A DNA stretch of 64,000 nucleotides from Eubacteriales bacterium (GCA_030524715.1 JAUNGB010000006.1:1-64000); one strand, 5' to 3'; positions 43,806 to 52,624 are shown, counted from the stretch's first letter. Notes: a model not told the origin generated them from the sequence alone. A program made the numbers and translations.

Positions 43806-44816
43806 TTATTTTACAATGACTCCGTCCTCATCCCACAGGTCATGCCAGTCCCTGGCGCCTTCCCAGAGGAAAACATGGCCCTTGATCAGACGGTTGTTTT
43901 TATCCAGGGATTTCATGACGGACATTTCCTCATCCGTAAGGGGATCCTCTGTGACACACTGAAGATTCTTGGTGTAATTTTTCTCCTTAAGGGAGAACGG
44001 AATCGGGGACTGCCCTCTCTGGACTGCCCATTTAATGCAGATGACTGCCGGATGCACTCCATGGGCTTCTGCGATCTTCTTCAGCTCAGGAAGCTCGATG
44101 TCCGCAATATCATCCGGCATTTTATCACGCTCCGGACGTTCCGGGGAACCGATGGGGCAGAAGCCTACCACCTGGATATTGTGCGCGCGGCAGTAATCGA
44201 ACAGCTCCGGCTGCTGGAAGCACGGGTGCAGTTCCATTTCGATAGCTGCCGGCTGAATCCTGCAGAGAGGCAGAACCGCTTCCAGCTTGGGAATGGTCAT
44301 GTTGGACATACCGATATGTTTAGTAAGCCCCATATCCACCAGACGTTCCATCTGTCTCCAGGTCTTCATAAAGCGCTCTACTGTAAACGGCTTGGAATCC
44401 GGGTTACGGGAATCCACATCACAGCCCGGCGCATGATAATTGGGAAATGGCCAGTGCACATAGTACATATCCAGATAATCCAGCTTTAAATCCTTTAAGG
44501 TTTTCGCGCAGGCAAGAAGCACATCTCCGTCGCCGTGCATATCATTCCATACCTTTGACGCAATGAAAAGGTCTTCTCTCTTTACAACGCCTTCTTCAAA
44601 AGCATCGGCAAACACCCTGCCGATCTGATCCTCATTTCCGTAGCAGGCCGCACAGTCAAAGGAACGGTATCCCACACGGATAGCTCCCGCAACAGCGGCG
44701 GATACGGCATCCGGATCCGCATGGTCGCTTCCGAAGGTTCCCATACCTACCGCCGGCATTTTGGCGCCGGTGTACAAAGTCCTCTGAGGAACTGTATTCG
44801 GGTCAATAAATGTCAT
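43806..44816 (-). CDS. Aldo/keto reductase
   Basis: NADP(H)-dependent carbonyl reductase, 336 residues. The catalytic tetrad is visible: Asp in RSFDCAACYGNE, Tyr in ACYGNE, Lys in FIASKVWN, His in YYVHWPF. The cofactor loop IPFSLKEKNYTKNLQ is near residue 280. The 30-residue C-terminal tail GHVFLWEGARDWHDLWDEDG is Trp-rich and longer than in the smallest family members. Last gene of the fba-lacI-FGGY-gatD-pfkB operon, so probably a sugar aldehyde or lactaldehyde reductase; substrate not determined. Confidence 0.9.
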   Translation of the reverse strand: MTFIDPNTVPQRTLYTGAKMPAVGMGTFGSDHADPDAVSAAVAGAIRVGYRSFDCAACYGNEDQIGRVFADAFEEGVVKREDLFIASKVWNDMHGDGDVLLACAKTLKDLKLDYLDMYYVHWPFPNYHAPGCDVDSRNPDSKPFTVERFMKTWRQMERLVDMGLTKHIGMSNMTIPKLEAVLPLCRIQPAAIEMELHPCFQQPELFDYCRAHNIQVVGFCPIGSPERPERDKMPDDIADIELPELKKIAEAHGVHPAVICIKWAVQRGQSPIPFSLKEKNYTKNLQCVTEDPLTDEEMSVMKSLDKNNRLIKGHVFLWEGARDWHDLWDEDGVIVK

Positions 44817-44888
44817 TTTTTCATCCTCCTTTTATGGTTATGGCGATGCCGCCGTCAGACAGCATTGCCGTTTGTTATCTGATTTTTG

Positions 44889-45821
44889 TTATCTGATCTT
44901 TTTTATCTGCACCTTCGGCAGGATCGCTTCCATATCTTCTTTTACAAAAAAGCCTGTTTCCAGACGCATGGCGTTTGCCGCGGAAATAGCGCTGGCAAGG
45001 CGGATGGTCTCTGTCATGGGAAGGCTCCTTGACATGCCCACCGCAAATCCGGCAATCATGGAATCTCCGCAGCCGACTGTATTTACCGCATCGATCTTCG
45101 GCACCTTTACATCATAAACGCCTTCCATACAGGATACCAGAGAGCCGTCCCCTCCAAGGGAGATCACAACAATTTCAATACCGTCCTCATGGAGATCCCT
45201 GGCCGCGCGAAGCAGCGCCTCGCGGCTGTTCATAGGGCGTCCGGTAAGCGCGCGGATCTCATCGATATTGGGCTTGATCATGGTCGGGCGCTCCAGCAGG
45301 CAGTCCTCTAAAAGCGCGCCGCTGGTATCAAGGATCACCGGTTTTCCGGCTTCCCTTGCCGCCCGGAGCATTCTTTTATACAGGCTGGAATCCGCTCCCT
45401 TGGGCGCGCTTCCTGAGATCGTTACTACCCTGCACTCTGGAAGGATGGACGTAAATTTCTCGATCAGACGATCACAATCCTTATCTGTTACAGAAAAACC
45501 AGGTTCCAGAAATTCCGTCTGCTTCTTTTCCACTTCATCCCAGATATTGATACAGGTACGGCTTTCGCCCTCGCACCATACAAAATCGCTTTTGATTCCC
45601 CGTGCTTCCACCCGTTCTGAAATAAACTTCCCGGCATGGCCTCCCAAAAATCCCGTAGCGGTCATTTTCTCTCCCGCAATAGAGGCTACACGCGCAACAT
45701 TGATTCCCTTGCCTCCCGCATTAGCGGCACAGGATTTTACACGGTTTACGTTGCCTACGCCGAATCTCTCCACAACATAACGTTTATCTATCGCCGCATT
45801 GGCAGTTACTGTTAATATCAT
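44889..45821 (-). CDS. PfkB-family hexose-phosphate kinase (1-phosphofructokinase / tagatose-6-phosphate kinase type)
   Basis: ATP-dependent kinase of 310 residues. The N-terminal MILTVTANAAIDKRY and GGKGINVAR signature near residue 39 are typical of the LacC/FruK subgroup; the anion-hole and catalytic Asp are in NTVGCGDSMIAGF near 252. In FruK/LacC members the product is a hexose 1,6-bisphosphate, which fits the class II bisphosphate aldolase in the same operon. The stop region overlaps a 15-bp tandem duplication (TTTGTTATCTGAT, 44871-44898). Gap to the dehydrogenase gene is 5 bases. Confidence 0.88.
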   Translation of the reverse strand: MILTVTANAAIDKRYVVERFGVGNVNRVKSCAANAGGKGINVARVASIAGEKMTATGFLGGHAGKFISERVEARGIKSDFVWCEGESRTCINIWDEVEKKQTEFLEPGFSVTDKDCDRLIEKFTSILPECRVVTISGSAPKGADSSLYKRMLRAAREAGKPVILDTSGALLEDCLLERPTMIKPNIDEIRALTGRPMNSREALLRAARDLHEDGIEIVVISLGGDGSLVSCMEGVYDVKVPKIDAVNTVGCGDSMIAGFAVGMSRSLPMTETIRLASAISAANAMRLETGFFVKEDMEAILPKVQIKKIR

Positions 45822-45826
45822 TGCTT

Positions 45827-46876
45827 TTATTCCTCGTTCATTAATAAAATCTTACCCTGTACAAGTCCCGGGGTCTTGTATAGCTGAAACGCCTCCTGAG
45901 CCTGACTCATGGGCATTTTTCTGTAAATGAAGCCCGGATCGAATTTTAACTGGCCGGTTGCAAAATAATGGGCGGTCAACTCCCATTCTTTTCCCGGGAA
46001 CGGAGAGCTGTAGGACATCCATGAGCCGGTCAGCTTAAATTCCTTACGGTTCATGTTCTCCCACTGCTTCGGGGTGAAGCTTAAGTCTACGTGAGGAGTG
46101 CCGATAAAGCATACGTGCGCTTTGTTGGCGGCAAGCTCGAAAGCCATGTGCATGGTCGGCACCTGCCCGGCGGTTTCAAAAACATAACCATAGCCTTTGC
46201 CTCCGGTGATCGCAAGGGCGTCTGCCATGTAGGTTTCTTTTGTAGTGTTGATGACCTCGTCCGCCCCCAGACGTCTGGCAAGGGCAAGGCGTTCATCACT
46301 GATATCGAACACGACTACCTTTTTGGAGCCGAAAATTTTGGCCCACTGCATGGTAAACATACCGATGGTTCCGCCTCCCAGAACAGCAACGTACTGGCCG
46401 CCCTGATAATCGTTCTGGAAAAGGCCGTGGAGGGCAACAGTGGAAGGTTCAAACATAGCGCCCTGTTCATAGGAAATGGACGGATCAAAGGGAACAACGT
46501 TCTGCTCAGGGAAAACCACATACTCTGCGTTGCTGCCCTGCTCCCGGGAGCCCTTGAAGCTGTAATGCTTGCAGAGGGAAAAGTTGCCGTTCTGGCAGTC
46601 GTCACATTTCATACACGGAAGAAGCGGCGCGCAGGTTACCCGGTCGCCCACCTTTGTCTTCGTAACGCCGTCGCCGATCTCCACAACGTCGCCGGAAAAT
46701 TCATGTCCCAGAACAATGGGATAGAAATGGACTCCGTTATGTAAAACACGTGGAACGTCCGAACCGCAGATACCGGATGCCTTTACTTTAATTTTGACAT
46801 ACCCGGGTTTTACCTGAGGTTCTTCCACATCCTGATAACGGACATCTTCGTTAGCTACTACTACTGCTGCTTTCAT
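45827..46876 (-). CDS. Zinc-dependent polyol-phosphate dehydrogenase, GatD-like
   Basis: MDR-family dehydrogenase, 349 residues. The catalytic zinc site is ASGICGSDVPR with GHEFSG, and the structural zinc site is CMKCDDCQNGNFSLC. The nucleotide-binding loop is LGGGTIGMF near residue 168. The stretch GSDVPRVLHNGVHFYPIVLG and the later GSWMSYSSPFPGKEWE closely resemble E. coli galactitol-1-phosphate 5-dehydrogenase (GSDLPRI.KNGAHYYPI, GSWMNYSSPWPGQEWE), from memory. The likely reaction is oxidation of a hexitol phosphate to a ketohexose phosphate. Confidence 0.85.
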   Translation of the reverse strand: MKAAVVVANEDVRYQDVEEPQVKPGYVKIKVKASGICGSDVPRVLHNGVHFYPIVLGHEFSGDVVEIGDGVTKTKVGDRVTCAPLLPCMKCDDCQNGNFSLCKHYSFKGSREQGSNAEYVVFPEQNVVPFDPSISYEQGAMFEPSTVALHGLFQNDYQGGQYVAVLGGGTIGMFTMQWAKIFGSKKVVVFDISDERLALARRLGADEVINTTKETYMADALAITGGKGYGYVFETAGQVPTMHMAFELAANKAHVCFIGTPHVDLSFTPKQWENMNRKEFKLTGSWMSYSSPFPGKEWELTAHYFATGQLKFDPGFIYRKMPMSQAQEAFQLYKTPGLVQGKILLMNEE

Positions 46877-46888
46877 GAATAAGCCTCC

Positions 46889-48403
46889 TTATTTATTCTT
46901 CATTAACTCTTTTAATGCCTTATATAAAGCCAGGTACGTCTGATATGCTTTGTCATAAACCTCTTTGTGCGATAAATCAGGCGTATGCGCCCTGGTCTGT
47001 TTTACCGTAAGCTCTACAGCCTCCCGGTAATCCTTGTAAAATCCTGTGCCCACTCCTGCCAAAAGCGCGGCTCCCAGAGTGGTAGCCGTATCGGAAGAAG
47101 GAACAATAATGGGTTTCCCTGTAATATCGGCCTTTATCTGGGTCCAGAGAAGAGAGTTCGCGGAGCCTCCCATGGCCCGCAGTACCTCTGCCAACGCCCC
47201 GGCTTCTTCGGCAATTTCCAGATTGTGGCGAAGGGAAAAGGCAACCCCTTCCATACAGGCACGTACCATGTGCCCCTTTGTCTTGGAAAAATCAAGCCCG
47301 TAGAAAACGCCTTTGGCATCAGGATCCCAGATAGGGGAGCGTTCTCCTGCCATATAGGGAAGAAATACAACTCCGTCACTTCCCGGCTCAACCTGCCCGG
47401 CAATCACGTTCAACTGTTCCAGAGAGGATTTGTTTGTTTTCGGAGCGATCTCCCGCTCATAGTCAGCAAACTCCCGTTCAAACCAGCGCATGACCCCGCC
47501 GCCTCCGGTAGTTCCCCCCTGAAGAAGCCACTGGCCGGGAATCACATGGAAGCTCAGGATAAGCCTTGGATCCGCCTTGTAGGTATCCATACAGATACTC
47601 ATGCCGCCGGCCTGTCCGCCCTGCTCCTGAGTCTCACCCGGATGGATCACCCCGGCTCCCAACGTGCCGCAGGCTGCGTCCAGTCCCCCGGCAACTACCG
47701 GAGTGCCGGGAGCAAGCCCGCTTTCCCGGGCAGCCTTTGGCGTGACGGTGCCCACAACCTTGTCACAGGGAACGATCTCCGGGAGAAATTCCATGGGGAT
47801 CCCCAATTTCCCGCACATTTGCGCATCCCACGTTCCGGTACGCATATGAAAGCAATGAAGCCCGTATCCCTGGGAAACGTCCTGGGTAACAGCGCCTGTC
47901 AGGCGAAACGCTATGTAACTGTTGGACTGCAGGATCTTATAAATGTTCCGGTAAACCTCCGGCTTATTTTCTTTATACCATAGAATTTTGGCTGTGGTGT
48001 AGGAAGGCTGCAGGGAATTTCCCGCCGCCTGAAAAATCTCGTCTGCACCGATCTCTTCATTTAAACGCGCACAGATGGACTGCGCACGTGTATCCATCCA
48101 GATGGGAGTGTTCGTCAGAACCCTGCCCTCTTTATCAATGGCAATGGCGGACCAGCTTTGGCCGTCAATTCCAATTCCCGCAATTTCCTCCGGGTCAACA
48201 TTCCCTTTCTGCAGGGCAGCTTTCGTGGCATGGCAGACAGCCGCCCACCATTCCTCGGGGTTCTGCTCTGCCCATCCCTCCTGCGGGTAGTATACCGGAT
48301 AATCGCCGGAAGCGGCGCCGACCACACGGCCCTCGCGGTCGAATACTGCCACCTTGCAGGCGCTGGTCCCTATATCTATTCCCAATAAATATGGCTTCGT
48401 CAT
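46889..48403 (-). CDS. FGGY-family carbohydrate kinase (xylulokinase-like)
   Basis: Sugar kinase of 504 residues with two actin-like domains. LLGIDIGTSACKVAVFD binds ATP phosphate, GIGIDGQSWS and PIWMDTRAQ line the sugar site, and the C-terminal FGGY signature region includes GGSANSLLWTQIKADITGKP. The best resemblance is to xylulose/gluconate-type FGGY kinases, but this family changes substrate often and fuculokinase or polyol kinase activity is possible. It lies between lacI and the GatD-like gene. No truncation. Confidence 0.88.
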   Translation of the reverse strand: MTKPYLLGIDIGTSACKVAVFDREGRVVGAASGDYPVYYPQEGWAEQNPEEWWAAVCHATKAALQKGNVDPEEIAGIGIDGQSWSAIAIDKEGRVLTNTPIWMDTRAQSICARLNEEIGADEIFQAAGNSLQPSYTTAKILWYKENKPEVYRNIYKILQSNSYIAFRLTGAVTQDVSQGYGLHCFHMRTGTWDAQMCGKLGIPMEFLPEIVPCDKVVGTVTPKAARESGLAPGTPVVAGGLDAACGTLGAGVIHPGETQEQGGQAGGMSICMDTYKADPRLILSFHVIPGQWLLQGGTTGGGGVMRWFEREFADYEREIAPKTNKSSLEQLNVIAGQVEPGSDGVVFLPYMAGERSPIWDPDAKGVFYGLDFSKTKGHMVRACMEGVAFSLRHNLEIAEEAGALAEVLRAMGGSANSLLWTQIKADITGKPIIVPSSDTATTLGAALLAGVGTGFYKDYREAVELTVKQTRAHTPDLSHKEVYDKAYQTYLALYKALKELMKNK

Positions 48404-48457
48404 AATATTATTAAGATCCTTTCGTTATTAAAGTTCTTTCGTTTGGTTATTTCTTTG

Positions 48458-48500
48458 ACCGCGCATCTAAAGCTACGCGGATTTCTTCTGTTCTTTAAAG
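48458..48500. repeat. Dispersed repeat, family B, copy 2
   Basis: Identical over 43 bp to 11851-11893. Its last four bases (AAAG) are the first bases of family A copy 4. It lies in the LacI-FGGY gap. Confidence 0.75.
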
Positions 48501-48540
48501 CAGACTTTCGCATCCTGCTTTACTACATCCTTATCTGCTT
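48497..48540. repeat. Dispersed hairpin repeat, family A, copy 4
   Basis: AAAGCAG (48497-48503) pairs with CTGCTTT (48515-48521). Relative to copy 1 the stem has changed G-C to A-T on both sides, a compensatory pair. The tail TTATCTGC runs into the last codons of the LacI-type gene. Confidence 0.7.
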
Positions 48541-49547
48541 TCAAGCTTTTTTATAGATTTTCCCATAAAAATTTCCGTCTGGAATTTCTCAGTAAAAACA
48601 TCAGGAGCCTCATCATTGCCCAGCCGGAGAAGTATCCTGCGCGCCGCCTCTCTGGCGATCTGCTGGGTAGGCTGGGAAACTATGGTAAGCTTTGGGCTGC
48701 ACGCCCTTGCGAACGGAAGATTGTCAAACCCGATCAGGGAAAGCTGCTCCGGAATCCGGATACCAAGCTCATTGATACCGATCACCGCACCCATTGTCAT
48801 CTCATAATTAGTCACAAAAACCGCCGTCATATCAGGATTGCGGCTGACCAGCTCTTCCAGTCCCCGGACGCCTCCCTGAATCGTATAATCTCCGTGATAG
48901 ATCAGCGATTCACGGACAGGGATACCCGCCTCTTCATGTGCCTTGATATAGCCCTCCATGCGCTCCTGTGCGGTAAAAATGTCCCGGGGGCCCCCGATGA
49001 TCCCGATATTTTTATGGCCGTTTTCCAGAAGAAGGGAAACTGCCTTACCTGCCGCCGCATGATTATCTACAAGAACGCAGTCACAGGATATACCCTGAAT
49101 ACGCCGGTCAATCAGCACAATGGGCCTGCCTGTTTTCAGGAATGCCTTAAGGTGCGCGCCGGTCACATCCACGGGCATATTAATGATCCCGTCCACACGC
49201 TTCCTCGTAAGAAATTCCACAGCCTCTTTTTCCAGATTTTTGTCTGTGCGGCAGTCACAGATGATCGTGGCATACCCGTGGCTGCGGAGGATATCCTCCA
49301 TCTCCGAGATGATCTCCGCGCAGAAAACATTATTCAGCTCGGGAATCACAACGCCGACGGTTTTCGTGGCGTTGGTTTTCAGTCCGCGGGCAACCTCGTT
49401 CACTTCGTAATGAAGCTCTTCGATCGCTTCCTCGATTTTCTTCCTGTTTTTTTCCCGCACATTTCCCCCGTTGAAATAAGAAGAGATCGTCGCCAGTCCA
49501 AGCCCGGTACGGTTTGCAAGATCTTTCATTGTTGCTGCCATGCTCAT
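48531..49547 (-). CDS. LacI-family transcriptional regulator
   Basis: Sugar-responsive repressor of 338 residues. The N-terminal headpiece TMKDLANRTGLGLATISSYF plus NGG is the LacI helix-turn-helix (with SYFNGG in place of the usual RVLNG); the effector domain is peripla_BP_3 (GVVIPELNNVFCAEII, IGIIGGPRDIFTAQERMEGY, SLIGFDNLPFA). It is encoded within the operon it probably controls. Candidate operators with the LacI-type central CG lie upstream of fba at 50667-50676 and near 50719-50731. Confidence 0.92.
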   Translation of the reverse strand: MSMAATMKDLANRTGLGLATISSYFNGGNVREKNRKKIEEAIEELHYEVNEVARGLKTNATKTVGVVIPELNNVFCAEIISEMEDILRSHGYATIICDCRTDKNLEKEAVEFLTRKRVDGIINMPVDVTGAHLKAFLKTGRPIVLIDRRIQGISCDCVLVDNHAAAGKAVSLLLENGHKNIGIIGGPRDIFTAQERMEGYIKAHEEAGIPVRESLIYHGDYTIQGGVRGLEELVSRNPDMTAVFVTNYEMTMGAVIGINELGIRIPEQLSLIGFDNLPFARACSPKLTIVSQPTQQIAREAARRILLRLGNDEAPDVFTEKFQTEIFMGKSIKKLESR

Positions 49548-49589
49548 CCCCTCTTTCCTGACAATTATACGTTCTTATCTCATAGGCTT

Positions 49590-49616
49590 GCAGCCAGTGC
49601 CGGAGTGAACAGTAAT
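49590..49616. repeat. Dispersed repeat, family C
   Basis: GCAGCCAGTGC then GTGAACAGTAAT, as at 4601-4633, in the fba-lacI gap. Confidence 0.6.
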
Positions 49617-49656
49617 CCTGTTTTTCTATTCGCTCCCGTACAGCTCAGAGGGTATG

Positions 49657-50508
49657 TTACTCTGCTTTGCCATCGCATCCGCAGACCTTCATACGGCCCT
49701 TTACCAGTTCCTTAACTGCTGCAATTCCCGCTTTGCCATACGCTTTGGGATCGATGGTGTCCGGTTTTTCTGTGAGAAGCTCTTTGACCGCTTTTGAATA
49801 TGCGGCACGCAGCTCGGTAGCAAAATTAACCTTGCAGATTCCTCTTCTTACACAGTCGCTGACGTCTTCATCTGTCAGGCCTGAAGCTCCGTGAAGAACC
49901 AGCGGGATATCCACAACCTTGCGGATCTCTGTCAGACGTTCCTTATCAAGAATCGGAGTACCTACATAAAAGCCGTGGGCTGTTCCGATGGCAACTGCAA
50001 GGGAGGTCACACCTGTACGCTCAACAAATTCCCTTGCCTCCTGAGGGTCAGTGTTCGTATCTGCGTCCGCCTCCAGGTCGTCTTCCTTGCCGCCCACTTT
50101 GCCCAGTTCAGCCTCACATGGGATGCCAAGAGCAGCCGCTGCGTCCGCAACCTTTTTGCTGACCTCTATATTTCCTTCAAAATCCAGCTTGGAACCGTCG
50201 ATCATAACAGACGTATAGCCAGCCTTCATTGCCTGCATAGCCAGTTCAAAGCTGCTGCCATGGTCTAAATGAAGGCAGACCGGAACAGATGCCTTAGCTG
50301 CTTCCGCCGCTACGATCGCGGCATAGGTTTCCAGCGTACCGTATTTTACCGTGGATGGAGTCGTCTGGATCATGACCGGAGCCTTTAATTCTTCTGCTGC
50401 CTGAATGATCGCCTTCACCATCTCCATATTCTCTGCGTTAAATGCGCCTACGGCGTATCCGCCCTTCTGAGCGTTTAATAACATTTCTTTTGATGTAACT
50501 AATGGCAT
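49657..50508 (-). CDS. Class II ketose-bisphosphate aldolase (fructose/tagatose-bisphosphate type)
   Basis: Zinc-dependent aldolase of 283 residues cleaving a ketose 1,6-bisphosphate to dihydroxyacetone phosphate and glyceraldehyde 3-phosphate. The family segments are VGAFNAENMEM, HLDHGSSFE (catalytic Asp and zinc His near residue 82), EAELGKVGGKEDD, AIGTAHGFY and LHGASGL. The GatY/KbaY versus FbaA choice cannot be made by eye; the GatD-like neighbour favours tagatose bisphosphate. First gene of the operon, with candidate LacI operators upstream. Confidence 0.92.
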   Translation of the reverse strand: MPLVTSKEMLLNAQKGGYAVGAFNAENMEMVKAIIQAAEELKAPVMIQTTPSTVKYGTLETYAAIVAAEAAKASVPVCLHLDHGSSFELAMQAMKAGYTSVMIDGSKLDFEGNIEVSKKVADAAAALGIPCEAELGKVGGKEDDLEADADTNTDPQEAREFVERTGVTSLAVAIGTAHGFYVGTPILDKERLTEIRKVVDIPLVLHGASGLTDEDVSDCVRRGICKVNFATELRAAYSKAVKELLTEKPDTIDPKAYGKAGIAAVKELVKGRMKVCGCDGKAE

Positions 50509-50613
50509 TGTTTTTTCCTCCTGCTTCCTGTAAATGTAACTTGATTATCGTGAAATTTCTGCCGCTCCCGGAAGTCCCTGAAGTGTGTTTGAACAAACAT
50601 GCTCCGGTCTAGT

Positions 50614-50660
50614 AAAGCAGATATTCGCATTACCCTTTGCTGGATGCTTATCTGCGTTCA
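50614..50660. repeat. Dispersed hairpin repeat, family A, copy 5 (degenerate)
   Basis: AAAGCAGATATTCGCATTAC then CCTTTGCTGGATGCTTATCTGCG follows the family A pattern, but the right arm is mutated and pairs poorly. It lies in the fba leader. Confidence 0.55.
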
Positions 50661-50666
50661 GAAACC

Positions 50667-50676
50667 GAAACGTTTC
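50667..50676. promoter_or_regulatory. Candidate LacI-family or CcpA operator
   Basis: GAAACGTTTC is a perfect 10-bp palindrome inside AAACCGAAACGTTTCTGTTT, with the central CG typical of LacI-family sites. A second, weaker match (AAAAACGTTACTTTT) lies at 50721-50735. Both are between the divergent fba and fucU genes. Confidence 0.55.
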
Positions 50677-50727
50677 TGTTTGGTATTATCATACCTCCTG
50701 AAAACTCTTTTGTCAACCATAAAAACG

Positions 50728-50758
50728 TTACTTTTCACACCTGCGGTGTAAAAAGTAA
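50728..50758. repeat. Family C-related hairpin in the fba-fucU gap
   Basis: TTACTTTTcACACC pairs with GGTGTaAAAAGTAA around TGC, 13 of 14 pairs. The core is the reverse complement of the 32481 hairpin. Confidence 0.65.
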
Positions 50759-50913
50759 GGCAGCATAAAAATTTCATCATTTCCCGGAAAATATTACCTT
50801 GCTTTATGGCAGAAAGCAGGATAAGGTATATAGTAGCAAAAAATCCGGGCAGTAAGAAAAAGGCTCGGATACTGTCTGATATTCATGTTTTTATACGGAA
50901 AGGGGTTTATATT

Positions 50914-51357
50914 ATGTTAAAAGGTATTCCTGAAATTTTATCACCAGAATTATTAAAGGTATTATGCGAAATGGGACACAGCGACCGTCTTGTTATCGCA
51001 GACGGAAATTTCCCGGTAGAATCTATGGGTAAGAACGCGATCACTATTCGCTGCGACGGACATGGGGTTCCTGAACTTCTGGATGCGATCCTGAAGCTGT
51101 TCCCGCTGGATACTTATGTAGAACATCCGGTAAATTTGATGGAGGTTATGCCGGGGGACGATGTGGAAACCCCCATTTGGGATACCTATAAAGAAATCGT
51201 GGGTAAATATGACGAGCGGGGAGAGCAGGCTATAGGAAATATCGAACGTTTTGCCTTTTATGAAGAAGCAAAAACCGCTTACTGCATTATTTCCACCAGC
51301 GAAAAGGCCCTCTATGCAAATGTAATGCTGCAAAAGGGCGTAGTGATCAACAACTAA
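50914..51357 (+). CDS. fucU: L-fucose mutarotase, FucU/RbsD family
   Basis: Interconverts sugar anomers so that isomerase or kinase receives its preferred form. MLKGIPEILSPELLKVLCEM then GHSDRLVIADGNFP and the C-terminal ERFAFYEEAKTAYCIISTSE follow E. coli FucU closely (from memory), including the catalytic His in GHSD and Tyr in FAFYE. The start is ATG 50914, with AAGGGG upstream; an open frame extends 36 codons further up but lacks family similarity. Length 147. Divergent from the aldolase operon, sharing its regulatory region. Confidence 0.9.
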   Translation: MLKGIPEILSPELLKVLCEMGHSDRLVIADGNFPVESMGKNAITIRCDGHGVPELLDAILKLFPLDTYVEHPVNLMEVMPGDDVETPIWDTYKEIVGKYDERGEQAIGNIERFAFYEEAKTAYCIISTSEKALYANVMLQKGVVINN

Positions 51358-51393
51358 AGGATCAATCAGCAGCTCAAAAATCATACAAAAAAC

Positions 51394-51436
51394 GACCGGA
51401 TATGAAAAGCGCCTGCCTTTCGTATCCGGTCTTATT
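51394..51436. terminator. Terminator between fucU and the SH3-domain gene
   Basis: GACCGGATA..GAAA pairs with TTTC..TATCCGGTC, followed by TTATTTTTG on the plus strand. It sits between convergent genes. Confidence 0.75.
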
Positions 51437-51491
51437 TTTGCTTTATTTATTTGCTTTTGCTTCGTTTATTTTTGCTTCATTTTATTTCTGC

Positions 51492-52427
51492 TTATTTCTG
51501 CGATTTATTTTTTATAAAATGATAAATCAAAAGGATAATCGCGATCAGAACTGCGATACCCAAAATCCAGATAAACGGATTCACCGCAGGAATCTCTGAG
51601 GTTTCCACGTCCTCACTGGACGCAGCCTGATCCTCTGTTTCGCTGGGGGAAGGCTCCGAAGTAGCTTCCGGTTCTTCTGTCGGAGTCTCTTCCGGTGCTT
51701 CTGTCGCTGTCGCCTCTGCAGTAGGCGTCGGTTCAGCAGTAGGCGTTACGGTCGGCGCCGCAGTCGGCGTCACCTGAACCATGTCGGCTCCCGCTTGAAG
51801 CTCTGCCATATCTCCTGCCTCTTCCGGATGTATTTCAGCCCAATTCTTAAGGCCGTCAAGTCTTACCCAGCCCTCTTTATCATCCAGAGCTGTCTTTCCC
51901 CAATATGTGCCGTCTTCCATCTTTGCTTCCTGGGTGATATGTAAAATCTGACCGCCTGGAACCGCGTCTGTCCCCGCAACCTTTCCGTATTTATTGTCAG
52001 GCCCCTGATAAAGGAACACATCCTGATCCTCCGGACCGACTTCTATCTGGTAATCCACATCTGCCGTCTCTGCAAGGCCCAGATCAGAATTTATGGCTTC
52101 CTGTTTACCGGAAGGCCTGCAGTCATCCAACGGAACATATCCCTGCATTCCATGATATTCGGTATATCCCCATCCACGGCTGCTCTCATCCTCGTACTCG
52201 CCTTCAATATGCAGCGCCGTCCCATTAGGAATCAGCTCATTATTCAGCTTCGGCTGCTCAGAATCCGCTGTTGAATAAATATTGATCCCGCCATCCGGTG
52301 ACTCCACGATCATATAGTAATCCGTAGAAAAATCAACCTTCTGCGCTTCATTATCGTCCGCAAAGACACTCACTGTCATAAGTATGCCTAACAGCAAAGC
52401 CAGACACACATTCCTTATCTTCTCCAT
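51492..52427 (-). CDS. Secreted SH3-domain protein with C-terminal membrane anchor
   Basis: 311 residues. Signal peptide 1-23 (ends VFA-DD); two SH3b-like domains (about 35-105 with GWGYTEYHGMQGYVPLDD, and about 125-195 with YWGKTALDDKEGWVRLDG); a 70-residue Pro/Thr/Glu linker (TPTAEPTPTAEA type, about 215-275); one membrane helix (about 280-302) and a basic end KNKSQK. It is probably displayed on the outside and held by the C-terminal helix. Bacterial SH3 domains often bind peptidoglycan. No operon partner is evident. Confidence 0.8.
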   Translation of the reverse strand: MEKIRNVCLALLLGILMTVSVFADDNEAQKVDFSTDYYMIVESPDGGINIYSTADSEQPKLNNELIPNGTALHIEGEYEDESSRGWGYTEYHGMQGYVPLDDCRPSGKQEAINSDLGLAETADVDYQIEVGPEDQDVFLYQGPDNKYGKVAGTDAVPGGQILHITQEAKMEDGTYWGKTALDDKEGWVRLDGLKNWAEIHPEEAGDMAELQAGADMVQVTPTAAPTVTPTAEPTPTAEATATEAPEETPTEEPEATSEPSPSETEDQAASSEDVETSEIPAVNPFIWILGIAVLIAIILLIYHFIKNKSQK

Positions 52428-52624
52428 AATGCTCCCCTCTGATTTTATCGTTGATATTTTTCCGCTTTTGTCATCTTTTCCTGTCGCTTTCTATGCTTTC
52501 TCCATTTTAGCACATCTTCCGATAAATGATAATACCCTTTTTCCATAAATTTAATGATAGTTTTCGACACTTTCACGGAAAAATGCCGGATATCCTACGG
52601 CAAAAAACTTTTCCCGGCAAAAAG

